A DNA stretch of 64,000 bases, from positions 28,990 to 92,989 of the forward strand of contig CAYOAL010000022.1 of assembly GCA_964401935.1 (NCBI GenBank). The letters are read 5' to 3'. The notes beneath the pieces were generated by a model. It saw only the letters and a program-made list of their open reading frames with translations, did not search any database and was not told the DNA's origin. This document shows positions 35,762 to 43,881 of this stretch, one piece after another (the first letter of the stretch is position 1; the number at the start of each line of letters is the position of its first letter). The translations under genes were made by a program, and so were the position numbers. This DNA comes from JAPYTK01 sp964401935. GTDB lineage: Bacteria; Myxococcota_A; Polyangia; Polyangiales; Polyangiaceae.

Positions 35762-35813
35762 GTGCCCCGCGCGAAGCGTGGGGGGAGGGTGCGGCGCACC
35801 CTCCAGGAAGATC
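35762..35813. repeat. 52-bp dispersed repeat, copy 2, two hairpins
   Basis: Second copy, with perfect hairpin 35784-35804 (loop GGC). Its right end overlaps the stop codon of the GNAT gene. Both hairpins lie downstream of GNAT, so they could end its transcript. Confidence 0.85.
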
Positions 35814-36264
35814 AGTTGTCGACGTGTTTGATGAACACGATGCGGGTGCGCCCGGGGCCGGCGTAGTCGGTGACCTCTTCGCTGGTCCAGCCGAGCGCCT
35901 GGTGGAAGCGCACCGAGCCTTCGTTGCCGAGCGTTGTGATGGCCTTGAGCTTCTTGCAGCCCGCTTCGACGCAGCGCTTCTCGAACATCTGGTAGAGGAG
36001 CGAGCCGACGTGTTTACGGCGGTACTCGGGATCGATGCCGACCAGGTGAACGTAGCCCGTGGTGCGCTCGGGGGTGATGAACCCGAGCAGGAAGCCCACG
36101 AGCCTCCCGTCCGCTTCGGCGATCATGGCGTCGGCGCCGAGCTCGTAGAACCACACCGGGTGGGCGAGAGCGCTCGTCGGACCGCCCCACCACTTGTCGA
36201 TGACGCGGACGATGTGGAGGTAGTCGGCGTGCGTGAGCGCACGAGTGCGTAGGTCGGCTTCCAT
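35812..36264 (-). CDS. GNAT family N-acetyltransferase
   Basis: 150 residues from the ATG at 36264, which has AGAGGA six bases upstream. An ATG at 36351 with AGAGGGGG upstream would add 29 Pro-rich residues. The acetyl-CoA loop is in VGIDPEYRRKHVGSLLYQ (about 88-105), with the preceding TTGYVHLVGI strand, and FHQALGW gives the usual C-terminal motif. RimI-like. Substrate unknown. Divergent from rpe. Confidence 0.88.
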   Translation of the reverse strand: MEADLRTRALTHADYLHIVRVIDKWWGGPTSALAHPVWFYELGADAMIAEADGRLVGFLLGFITPERTTGYVHLVGIDPEYRRKHVGSLLYQMFEKRCVEAGCKKLKAITTLGNEGSVRFHQALGWTSEEVTDYAGPGRTRIVFIKHVDN

Positions 36265-36630
36265 GTCGGGTCCTCTGGTGGCCAGAGATGAGAACGTCGG
36301 ATCCGGTGGCGGCCCCAACGGGCCATCTTCAACGAGCCAGTCCTGTTGCATGCGTTTTTTCCCCCTCTGTGAAACTGCCGCGCGGCGCGATTGCCGACTT
36401 GGTCGCCCTGCGACCCCCCCGGGAGTTTCTTCGCGGGTTTTAGTAGTCGGGGTTGCCCACCTGCGCAACGAAGCAATGAACTTTGTGGCGCTTCCCGCCG
36501 CAGGTGCGCGCCAAGGCGGGGTCGGTCGGGCGGGGGGCCCCTCCGCGGCCCCGGGGTCGCCTCGCGAGCGGGCCGCCGGGTCGCGCTCGCCCGCGACCTT
36601 GCGCATCTGGCAGGGAGGTGGCAAATCGGG
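36265..36630. other. 366-bp non-coding gap between GNAT and rpe
   Basis: Divergent intergenic region. It holds possible leader sequence for both genes, a T6C5 stretch near 36355 and a GC-dense segment at 36520-36600. I see no RNA gene or clear operator. Confidence 0.4.
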
Positions 36631-37332
36631 GTGGTGTTGATCGCCCCCTCCATCCTCTCCGCTGATTTTGGACGTTTGGGAGAGGAGGTGCGGGCCGTCG
36701 ACGAAGCCGGCGCCGACTGGATCCATGTCGACGTGATGGATGGCCGCTTCGTGCCCAACATCACCATCGGCCCCCTCATCGTGCGCTCGGTGCGGGCCGC
36801 CACGAAGCGCATCGTCGACGTGCACCTGATGATCGTGGAGCCCGAGCGCTACGTCGGCGCCTTCGTCGACGCCGGGGCCGACTTCGTGTCGGTCCACGTC
36901 GAGGCGTGCACCCACCTCGAGCGGACGCTGCGCGACATCCGCGATCGTGGGGCGAGGGCGGGCGTGGTGCTGAATCCACATACGTCTGAGGAGCTTGTGC
37001 GATACGCGCTCGACGCGGCGGATCTCGTGCTCGTGATGAGCGTGAACCCTGGCTTCGGAGGCCAGTCGTTCATCCCGCAGGTGCTCCCGAAGCTCACGGC
37101 CTTGGCCGAGCTGTGTGCGGGGCGCGATGTGCATCTGGAGATCGACGGCGGGATCAGCCCGAAGACCGCGGGGGCCGCGGCGCGTGCCGGCGCCAACGTG
37201 TTGGTGGCCGGCTCGGCGGTGTTCAACGCCGGCTCGGTGGTCGCCGACACCCCCTTCGACGAGCGAGTGCGCCAGTATCGAGAGGCCATCGGCGCCATCC
37301 GCGATGCGGCGGCGCAGAACGAGGTGGTGTGA
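36631..37332 (+). CDS. rpe: ribulose-phosphate 3-epimerase
   Basis: 233 residues. Interconverts D-ribulose 5-phosphate and D-xylulose 5-phosphate in the pentose phosphate pathway. TIM-barrel motifs: IAPSILSADF at the N-terminus, the metal-binding WIHVDVMDGRFVPN, DVHLMIVEPE, SVNPGFGGQSF (phosphate binding) and LEIDGGIS. Start chosen at GTG 36631; GTG 36634 and TTG 36637 are close alternatives, with GGGAGG about 11 bases upstream. The stop shares a base with the next gene's ATG (TGATG), so the two are coupled. Confidence 0.96.
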   Translation: MVLIAPSILSADFGRLGEEVRAVDEAGADWIHVDVMDGRFVPNITIGPLIVRSVRAATKRIVDVHLMIVEPERYVGAFVDAGADFVSVHVEACTHLERTLRDIRDRGARAGVVLNPHTSEELVRYALDAADLVLVMSVNPGFGGQSFIPQVLPKLTALAELCAGRDVHLEIDGGISPKTAGAAARAGANVLVAGSAVFNAGSVVADTPFDERVRQYREAIGAIRDAAAQNEVV

Positions 37333-38654
37333 TGCGCGCGCTCACCGTCGCCGCCCTGATTGGGCTCGCGGTGGGGTGTGGAGAGCCCGCGCCCCTGCGG
37401 AACCCGGCCGGGCTCCCCAACGCCGACCCCTCGGCGTCCGCGGCCGGGAGCGCGGAGGAGCCCGCCCCCGCCCCCGCTGACGGCGCCGATCTCTCGCTCG
37501 AGATCGAACCCATGCTCGCGCGTGTCGCCAAAGCGCGCGCGTTGGCGCCAAAACACCCCGTGCAGGGGGAGCGGCTCGATCGGAAGCGGGTGATCGAGCT
37601 CATCATGGCCAAGACGGAGAAGGAGCTGCCCCAGGGGGTGCTCGAGGCGCAGGGCGAGATGTTGCGCGCGCTCGGCCTCATCCAGCCCGAATACGACTTC
37701 GCGGGAGGCATCTACGAGCTCATCCAGCAGAACCTCGCGGGCTACTACGACCAACACGTCGACAAGATGTTCATCCTCGACGATCTCCCTCAGGCGGCGG
37801 TCGACGAGACGCTCGCCCACGAGCTCGTGCACGCGTTGCAGGATCAACACTTCGATCTCACGGCGCTGCTCACGTACCGACCCGGCGACAGCGATCGGGT
37901 CACCGCGGGCCACGCGCTCGCCGAGGGCGACGCGATGAGCGCGATGTTCGAGCTCACCCACGGCGACGCGCGCAAGGTGAGCGTGACGAAGCTGCGGGTG
38001 GCGATGGTGGCCTCCGTGGCGTTCTCTCCGAGCGGCGCGAGCACGCCGCGAGTGCTTCAGGCCTCGCTCATCGCGCCCTACGTCGATGGCTTCCGATTCG
38101 TCCAAGAGCTGCGCGAGCGCGGCGGCTGGGCGGCGGTCGACGCGGCCTACGCGCAGCTGCCGATCTCCACCGAGCAGCTCCTTCACCTCGACAAGTACCT
38201 CGCCAACGAGCAACCGGTGGCGCTCGTGGCGCCGAAGTTGCCGGCGGGCTTCGAGCAACAAGATCACGACGTGCTCGGCGAGCAGGGTCTGCGCATGGTG
38301 CTCGAGCAGTGGGCCTCGAACGACGAAGCCGCTCTCGGGGCCGCAGGGTGGGGCGGCGACCGCTTCGCGATCGGCAAACGTGAGGTGTCGGGCGGCGCCG
38401 ACTGGACCACCGCGTGGCACCTCGTGTTCGATACGCCCGAGGATGCGCACGAGGCGGGGGCGCTGCTGAAGAAGTGGCATCAGGCGAGCTGCGTGGAGCG
38501 CACGGATCTCGGGCCCCTCGCGTGGAGACAGGACGGGCCGAAGCTGGCGATCGTGGCCGGTCCGTTCCGCAAGACGAGCGCCGGGAAGCTGTCCTCGCAG
38601 GGCAGCTGCAAGGGCGCCGCGACGTGGCTCGCCGAGGTGCTCGCGCAGCGCTGA
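37332..38654 (+). CDS. lipoprotein with HExxH metallopeptidase motif
   Basis: 440 residues. Lipoprotein signal ending LAVGC (Cys16). A helical region leads to the zinc motif HELVH at 163-167, with a candidate third ligand Glu198 in HALAEGD. The arrangement (YYD-x-xxDKMFIL before, LxDQHF after) is that of myxobacterial 'basic secretory/DUF-type' gluzincin lipoproteins. The family name is uncertain. The ATG overlaps the rpe stop by one base, an odd coupling of an envelope protease to a central metabolic enzyme. Confidence 0.82.
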   Translation: MRALTVAALIGLAVGCGEPAPLRNPAGLPNADPSASAAGSAEEPAPAPADGADLSLEIEPMLARVAKARALAPKHPVQGERLDRKRVIELIMAKTEKELPQGVLEAQGEMLRALGLIQPEYDFAGGIYELIQQNLAGYYDQHVDKMFILDDLPQAAVDETLAHELVHALQDQHFDLTALLTYRPGDSDRVTAGHALAEGDAMSAMFELTHGDARKVSVTKLRVAMVASVAFSPSGASTPRVLQASLIAPYVDGFRFVQELRERGGWAAVDAAYAQLPISTEQLLHLDKYLANEQPVALVAPKLPAGFEQQDHDVLGEQGLRMVLEQWASNDEAALGAAGWGGDRFAIGKREVSGGADWTTAWHLVFDTPEDAHEAGALLKKWHQASCVERTDLGPLAWRQDGPKLAIVAGPFRKTSAGKLSSQGSCKGAATWLAEVLAQR

Positions 38655-38718
38655 GACGCCGCTCATCGAGCAAGGGCGCTGCCTGAGCGCTCGTCGCCCC
38701 CGGTCGGTGGGGGGCTTC

Positions 38719-38807
<89 letters not shown>

Positions 38808-38926
38808 AAGCGATTCGGTTGTCAACGCGCCGGGCGATGCGCCGAGCGCGACCACCAGCGACTTAGCCCCGAGCAGCAAACGCCGCAAGTGGGTGTTTGA
38901 TCTGGCATCGCGGTCGGCGGTGCGTG

Positions 38927-40162
38927 TCAGTCGACGCTCTTTCGGGTCACGTAGAAAAAGTCGCGCGGGGAAGCCTCGGTCACATACTCACCAGGCTCCA
39001 CCTTGAAGCCCTCGAAGAGCGGCTTGCCGCTCGGGGTGCCCGCCGCGTCGCGCTCGAAAATCACGATCTTGGGGAACGACCAGTTCACGTCGAGCTGCGC
39101 TACGTCGCTGGCGCCCACGTGATGCATGCCGTTGGCGAGCACGTGCGCGGCGGTGTGGTTGCTCACGCCGACGAAGAGGATCTTGCGCGCCGGATCGAGG
39201 CCGATCGCGGAGCGGCGGATCACGGTGTCGCCCTCGAGCGCCGCCCCCCAGTTCTTGCTGTCGGGATCCCACAGGCCCCCATGGCGCTTGCCCTCGTGAA
39301 ACATACAGGGCGGCGTCTGGCGCCACCAGGCGGCGTCTGCGAGCAACGCGTCGTCCGCTGCGGTGGCCATGTAGGGATGGATCTGGAGCGCGCCGCTCGA
39401 GTGCTTCACCACCGAGCAGCCGTGTTTGCGCGCCGCCAGCAGCGTCACGCCGTCGACACGCATACCCCAGCGGCCGTGGGTCATCTTGAAGCCGCCGTTG
39501 AACGCGAGCAGGAGCGGGCTCCTGTGCTCGGCCGCGATGAGCCCGCTGCGGGTGTAGCTGCGACCCTCGGGGTTCGTCGCCTCGGGCTCGGCGGTGCCGG
39601 CCACGAGGTGCAGCGCGATCGCCGAGACGTCGAGCGCCACCACGAAGAGCTCGGCCCACGGGCGCTTGGGATCGGGATGGATGAGGGTCTTGGCCATCAG
39701 CGCCACCTCGTCCGGCCGCCCGGGATCCGTCACCGGTACCCACACCCCGTCACCTTGGGCCGCGAGCTGCTTGTGCAGAGGCCCCACATCGGGCGGCTTG
39801 AACGGGGGACGACGCGCTGGTGGTTGGCCCGATGCGTCGGGCGCGGGCGCGTCTTTAGGCGCCTCGTCGCTGGCGCTCGCGGTGGGCACCTCCCAGTAGC
39901 TCTTCGGGGCGTCGTCTTTGCGCCACCACTGATTGAACCTGTCTTCCACGCCGTACACGAAATCTTCGAGGCGCGAGACGCGCTCGGTGCCGAGCATGGC
40001 GCGCAGGCCGTCGCCGACGAGCGGCCCGAGCCCGGGAAACGTGTGCACGGCGATCCACGCGAGCACCACGAACACGGGCGCGCCCACGGCGCAGCCGAGG
40101 GCGCCGCGTTTCAGGCGCCGTCGCCACGGTCGCGGCGGGGCGGTCTCGGTCGGGGGGGCCAT
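38927..40162 (-). CDS. membrane-anchored phosphodiester-glycosidase-like (NAGPA/DUF2233) protein
   Basis: 411 residues. A basic, Pro-rich N-terminus and one membrane helix (about 20-45) are followed by a Pro/Asp linker (90-125) and a C-terminal domain at about 135-411. FNGGFKMTHGRWGMRVDG (near 220), FVGVSNHTAAHVLANGMHHVGA and AQLDVNWSF resemble the phosphodiester glycosidase family (NAGPA-like), which has an NGGF start and a closing LD motif. The match is by eye and remote. The start ATG has no clear ribosome site. Confidence 0.65.
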   Translation of the reverse strand: MAPPTETAPPRPWRRRLKRGALGCAVGAPVFVVLAWIAVHTFPGLGPLVGDGLRAMLGTERVSRLEDFVYGVEDRFNQWWRKDDAPKSYWEVPTASASDEAPKDAPAPDASGQPPARRPPFKPPDVGPLHKQLAAQGDGVWVPVTDPGRPDEVALMAKTLIHPDPKRPWAELFVVALDVSAIALHLVAGTAEPEATNPEGRSYTRSGLIAAEHRSPLLLAFNGGFKMTHGRWGMRVDGVTLLAARKHGCSVVKHSSGALQIHPYMATAADDALLADAAWWRQTPPCMFHEGKRHGGLWDPDSKNWGAALEGDTVIRRSAIGLDPARKILFVGVSNHTAAHVLANGMHHVGASDVAQLDVNWSFPKIVIFERDAAGTPSGKPLFEGFKVEPGEYVTEASPRDFFYVTRKSVD

Positions 40163-40197
40163 TCAGCGCGTCCGCGGAGCCGCGGGAGCCGAGCGTG

Positions 40198-41364
40198 TCA
40201 CTCGGGGGAGCCTCCCGCGTCGCGCTCATCGAAGAGGGTCTCGAGCACCGGTTGGGCCTCCATCCGGAAGAGGGCCCCTTGAATGGCCTCCCCCTCGATG
40301 ATGAACATCACGCCGAAGCGCCGCTCGAGATCGAGCCACGGGGTGGCCCCATAGGCGCCGCCATCGCTGATCACCGGCATGCTCCGCGCGATCCACCAGC
40401 CCATCCCGTAACCAGGCATCGTGGGATCGAGGCTCGTGGTGCCGTCGTACACCTCCGCGATGCGATCGTGCTGCATGCGCTCCACCGCGCCCTCGCTGAG
40501 CACGCGCTCGTCGCCGCACACGCCACCGCGGAGGTGCATGAGGAGGAGCTCGGCGTAGTCGCGTACGACGGTGTACGCGCCGCCCTCGATGCTCGGGTTG
40601 TCGGTGGGGTCGAGGGTGCCGAGGTCGCCCGAGAAGAACGCAGGGTACGACAACGCCCCATCCACGCCGCCGCCCTCGAGCGTCGCCTTGGTGAAGTGGT
40701 TGTTGTATCCGGTCGAGGTGAGCCCGCAGGGCGTGACATAGATCTCCTCGATGAGCTCTTCCCAGGTCTTGCCGCTGACCACCTCGGCGATGCCGCCCGC
40801 GAGCTGCCACTGCCCGCCGCCATAACGGAACTGGGTGTCGGGGGGCACAAGGTCGGCGGCATCGTCGGCGGTGTAGATCGTCTCGGCGCAGTCGCGCAGG
40901 CTGCCCTCGTTGAGGAACTGGCAGATGTAGGGACCGTAGGTGGGGTTGTCGAGGATGCCCACCATGCCCGAGCTGTTGGAGAGCAGCTGGGCCACGGTGA
41001 TGTCCGTCTTGTGCTCGCCCCACGCGCCGAGATAGCTCGAGATGGGGGCGTCGAGATCGAGCAACCCGTCGTCCGCGAGGCGCAGCAACACGCCAGCGCT
41101 GATGATCTTGCTCGCCGACGCGATGAGGGAGACGCGGTCCTCGGCGAAGGCGCCATAGCTCTGCACGTGCAGCACCCCGTCGTCCTCGTGGACGATGGCG
41201 GCGGTGGCCCCGGCGAGATCGTTCTCGGCAAGATACGCGTCGACCAAGTCGTCGAAGGCCTGGAACGCGTTGGGCGGCTCTGGCGTGGTGTCGCCCTCGT
41301 CGGAGCCGCAAGCAGTAAGCAGGGCGAGCGCGAGGCACGGGCTGGAGAGAGAGGCGCGAAGCAT
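40198..41364 (-). CDS. serine hydrolase, class C beta-lactamase/D-Ala-D-Ala carboxypeptidase family, lipoprotein
   Basis: 388 residues. Lipoprotein signal ending LLTAC (Cys19). The catalytic SxxK is Ser83-Ala-Ser-Lys86 in LIASASKIISAG, and a Tyr motif follows at RYGGGQWQLAG (Tyr-x-Asn replaced by YGG). This is the broad beta-lactamase-related family, which includes esterases and peptidases, so antibiotic hydrolysis should not be assumed. The ATG at 41364 is preceded by TACCTT at exactly 6 nt. Confidence 0.88.
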   Translation of the reverse strand: MLRASLSSPCLALALLTACGSDEGDTTPEPPNAFQAFDDLVDAYLAENDLAGATAAIVHEDDGVLHVQSYGAFAEDRVSLIASASKIISAGVLLRLADDGLLDLDAPISSYLGAWGEHKTDITVAQLLSNSSGMVGILDNPTYGPYICQFLNEGSLRDCAETIYTADDAADLVPPDTQFRYGGGQWQLAGGIAEVVSGKTWEELIEEIYVTPCGLTSTGYNNHFTKATLEGGGVDGALSYPAFFSGDLGTLDPTDNPSIEGGAYTVVRDYAELLLMHLRGGVCGDERVLSEGAVERMQHDRIAEVYDGTTSLDPTMPGYGMGWWIARSMPVISDGGAYGATPWLDLERRFGVMFIIEGEAIQGALFRMEAQPVLETLFDERDAGGSPE

Positions 41365-41370
41365 GCGAGC

Positions 41371-41376
41371 AAGGTA
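41371..41376 (-). promoter_or_regulatory. -10-like TACCTT, 6 nt before start 41364
   Basis: Minus-strand TANNNT hexamer, six-nt gap GCTCGC, then ATG. Confidence 0.5.
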
Positions 41377-41480
41377 TCGTGGGCGCGCTCGGTTGGCGAC
41401 CCGCACGCGGCACGTCGCCCTCCGACCACCCCAAGACCCGACGTGCGCGCGTGCCTCGCGGACGGGTGCGCGGCGCGCGA

Positions 41481-41795
41481 TCAGCCGATCGCGCCGCTGA
41501 CGAACGACGTGAGGCGCGCCTCGTTCTGAAGGCCCATCGTGGTCGCCTTCACCTTCCCTTTGTCGAAGACCATGAGGGTGGGCAAAGCGGTGACGTTGTA
41601 GCGGGCGCTGGATGCCGGTGACGCGTCGGCGTCGACGTACACGACGTCGATCTCGGTGTGCGCGTCGGCGAACTTCTCGAGGATCGGCTTGAGCATGCGG
41701 CACGGCGCGCACCAGGTCGCGGAGAAGTCGACCAGCACGGGTTTGTCGGCGGCGAGCACAACGGTGTCGAAGTTGGTGTCGTCGGCTTTCTTCAT
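41481..41795 (-). CDS. trxA: thioredoxin
   Basis: 104 residues, single thioredoxin fold. Active site Trp28-Cys29-Ala-Pro-Cys32: the WCAPC form, differing from WCGPC at one position, as seen in many secondary thioredoxins. cis-Pro in ALPTLMVF near 70. AGGAG five bases before the ATG. Same strand as, and 114 bp downstream of, an ArsR-type repressor, so it may be under its control. Confidence 0.95.
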   Translation of the reverse strand: MKKADDTNFDTVVLAADKPVLVDFSATWCAPCRMLKPILEKFADAHTEIDVVYVDADASPASSARYNVTALPTLMVFDKGKVKATTMGLQNEARLTSFVSGAIG

Positions 41796-41824
41796 GGGAG
41801 CTCCTGTTTCGGCGGTGTTCGATT

Positions 41825-41877
41825 GCGTTGGTTGAAGGCGCGCGTTGGTTCAGGGGCGCGCGTTGGTTTGAGGGTGG
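41825..41877. repeat. short tandem repeat upstream of trxA
   Basis: About three degenerate copies of a 15-18-bp unit built on GCGCGTTGGTT in the leader between the repressor and thioredoxin genes. Confidence 0.6.
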
Positions 41878-41909
41878 GGGCGACGCTGGGGTTGCGCCTC
41901 GAGGGTGAC

Positions 41910-42263
41910 CTAGCGGGGGGCGGCCACCGCCACGGCGAGGCCAACAGGGGGCTGCGTTGGACGCGGGCCATCGAACAAGGCCTCGAGCAGCGGCCTGGCG
42001 CGACACTCGGTCAGACCGTAGATGCGCTCGCGCCCTCGAGGCGCGACCGAGAGCACCCCCTCACGCCGAAGGACGGCGAGATGTTTGGAGATCACCGGTT
42101 GCGGGAGACCGACCTCGGCGACGAGCTCGGTGACGGTGAGACCGTCGTGCCGCCGCAGCACCTCGAGGATCTGGAGGCGGATTGGGTGCCCAAGCGCCTG
42201 CAGCAGATCGGCCGCGTGGCGGAGCGACAGGGGGCGACAGTCATGTCGTGTGATCGATATCAC
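41910..42263 (-). CDS. ArsR/SmtB-family transcriptional repressor
   Basis: 117 residues with one winged helix-turn-helix: LLQALGHPIRLQILEVL, then LTVTELVAEVGLPQPVISKHLAVLRREGVL and the wing RGRERIYGLT. There is only one Cys (Cys9), so the usual metal-binding CxC is missing and the signal may not be a metal. Start GTG at 42263 sits at the edge of a perfect inverted repeat, implying autoregulation. The C-terminus is Pro/Ala/Val-rich. Confidence 0.88.
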   Translation of the reverse strand: MISITRHDCRPLSLRHAADLLQALGHPIRLQILEVLRRHDGLTVTELVAEVGLPQPVISKHLAVLRREGVLSVAPRGRERIYGLTECRARPLLEALFDGPRPTQPPVGLAVAVAAPR

Positions 42264-42274
42264 ATACCGTATGT
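42262..42274. promoter_or_regulatory. candidate ArsR-family operator
   Basis: ACATAC-C-GTATGT, a perfect 6-bp inverted repeat overlapping the start codon of the repressor gene, within a short AT-rich patch (42255-42290) that probably also holds its promoter. Confidence 0.6.
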
Positions 42275-42323
42275 AATATGTATAACGACGCTGTCAAGCG
42301 TGGCGCTCGGTTTGCAGCCCCGC

Positions 42324-42689
42324 TCAGGGCTTCACGCAAATGAAGACGGGTTCGGTCGGGTTGGCGGCCACCTTGGTGATGGGGTGGTCCTTCTGCTGCT
42401 TTCCTTGCCCCGGAAGGTAGCCTCCCACTGCGCTCCCGCGCTCCACGGGGAAGCTCCCCCAAGTGTTGCCAAGGCTGTCGGTCTCGCCGCCGCGTGCGAG
42501 CAGGCCTGCCGATCCGAATTTTCCGGCTCTGTCCTCGGTGACCCCCTCGTAGATGAACACTTTGACCCCGGGCACGACGACGTGGGGCTGAGCGCAGTCG
42601 GTGACGCGGATCCATTGGCTGATGCGCGGACCGCAGGCGACGGAGGACGAGGCGAAAACCATGGCGAGCACGAGCTGGGAGGTCTTCAT
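42324..42689 (-). CDS. small lipoprotein of unknown function
   Basis: 121 residues. Signal peptide ending SSVAC (Cys19). The mature part has VTDC, VFIYEGV and a C-terminal VFICVKP, with no recognised domain. AGGAG precedes the ATG. It lies between the repressor and dmeF on the same strand but with gaps on both sides. Confidence 0.7.
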   Translation of the reverse strand: MKTSQLVLAMVFASSSVACGPRISQWIRVTDCAQPHVVVPGVKVFIYEGVTEDRAGKFGSAGLLARGGETDSLGNTWGSFPVERGSAVGGYLPGQGKQQKDHPITKVAANPTEPVFICVKP

Positions 42690-42747
42690 GGGCTCCTGAT
42701 CTACCGACGTGCGCGTCGTGCTCCCAGCACAAATCGCCCTCCCTCGA

Positions 42748-43785
42748 TCAAGGGACGGGGTGCTGGCCGGGGCACGGCTCCACCTCGACGGTGATGTGGG
42801 AGATCTGCGTGACGCGCTCGATGGCCTGGCGGTACACGCTCGGCGGCTCTGGGTTGCTCGTGACGAGCGAGACGATGCAGGCGCGCTGGCCCGGGCCGAT
42901 CTCCCACAGGTGAAGATCCGCGACCGCGGCGTCTCCGATCGACTCCACGCAGGCGCGAATCGTCGCGAGCATCGGCTGGGACGGGACCGCGTCGAGCAGC
43001 TGGAGTCCGGCGCTGTGGCACAGGCCGATCCCCCACCGCATGATCACGAGGCCACCCACCACGCCCATCACCGGATCGAGGAACGACCACCCGAGGTAGC
43101 GCCCGCCGACGAGAGCGGCGATCGCGAGCAGGCTCGTGAGCGCATCGGCGAGCACGTGCAGGTACGCCGCGCGGAGATTGTGATCGCCGTGCGTGTGTTC
43201 GTGCGTGCCGTGACCGTGGCCATGGTGGCCGTCGTGGCCATGGTGGCCGTCGTGGCCGTCGTGGTGGTCGTGGCCGTGGTGCCCGTCGTGGCCGTCGTGG
43301 TGGTCGTGGTGGTCGTCGTGGCTCACATGGAGGAGCTTGGCGCTGACGAGGTTCACCAACAGGCCGAGCACGGCGACCGGGAGCGCCTGATCGAACGAAA
43401 TTGGGAGCGGCTCGAGCAGCCGGCTCCCCGACTCGACGAGCATGAAGACGGCGACAAGCGTGAGGGCCACCGCGCTCGTGTAACCGGCCATCGCGTAGAC
43501 CTTCCCCGTGCCGAAGCTGAACGACCCGTCGCGGGCCCTGGTTCGCGCGAACCAGTAGCCGAGGAGCGACAGGCCGAGCGCTCCGGTGTGCGAGCCCATG
43601 TGCCACCCGTCGGCGGTGAGGGCGATCGAGTTGGTGAGCTTCCCCACGATGAGCTCACCTACCATCATCACGGCGGTGAGCAGCACCACCCAACGCGTGC
43701 GCGACTCATGTCGATCGAGCATGGGCGGCGCGTGATCGTGTCGGTACTTCTCGAGCGTCTCGCTGTGCATGGATGTCCTGTTCAT
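42748..43785 (-). CDS. dmeF: CDF family cation efflux transporter, DmeF-like
   Basis: 345 residues from the ATG at 43785 (an ATG at 43770 is possible). Inner-membrane cation diffusion facilitator. N-terminal KYRHDH is typical of DmeF (Co/Ni efflux), as is FSFGTGKVYAMAGY. Metal-site motifs ADGWHMGSH (about 58-66) and HVLADALTS (about 210-218) lie in helices II and V. The loop between helices IV and V (153-202) is extremely His/Asp/Gly-rich, with about 25 His, and probably binds metal. The substrate prediction of Co2+/Ni2+ comes from the DmeF likeness. Confidence 0.92.
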   Translation of the reverse strand: MNRTSMHSETLEKYRHDHAPPMLDRHESRTRWVVLLTAVMMVGELIVGKLTNSIALTADGWHMGSHTGALGLSLLGYWFARTRARDGSFSFGTGKVYAMAGYTSAVALTLVAVFMLVESGSRLLEPLPISFDQALPVAVLGLLVNLVSAKLLHVSHDDHHDHHDGHDGHHGHDHHDGHDGHHGHDGHHGHGHGTHEHTHGDHNLRAAYLHVLADALTSLLAIAALVGGRYLGWSFLDPVMGVVGGLVIMRWGIGLCHSAGLQLLDAVPSQPMLATIRACVESIGDAAVADLHLWEIGPGQRACIVSLVTSNPEPPSVYRQAIERVTQISHITVEVEPCPGQHPVP

Positions 43786-43881
43786 CAGGTTACCACCCCG
43801 TCGAGAGGCGACAGCAAGGTGTGCCCAACCGCTCGAGCGCGGGCGCGCAACGTGACGCGCCGTCCCTCGCCCCACCCGCAG

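Noticed and set aside
40198..41364. Antibiotic-resistance beta-lactamase
   Set aside because: SxxK is present but the protein is a lipoprotein of the broad serine-hydrolase family, with YGG in place of YxN; resistance cannot be claimed.
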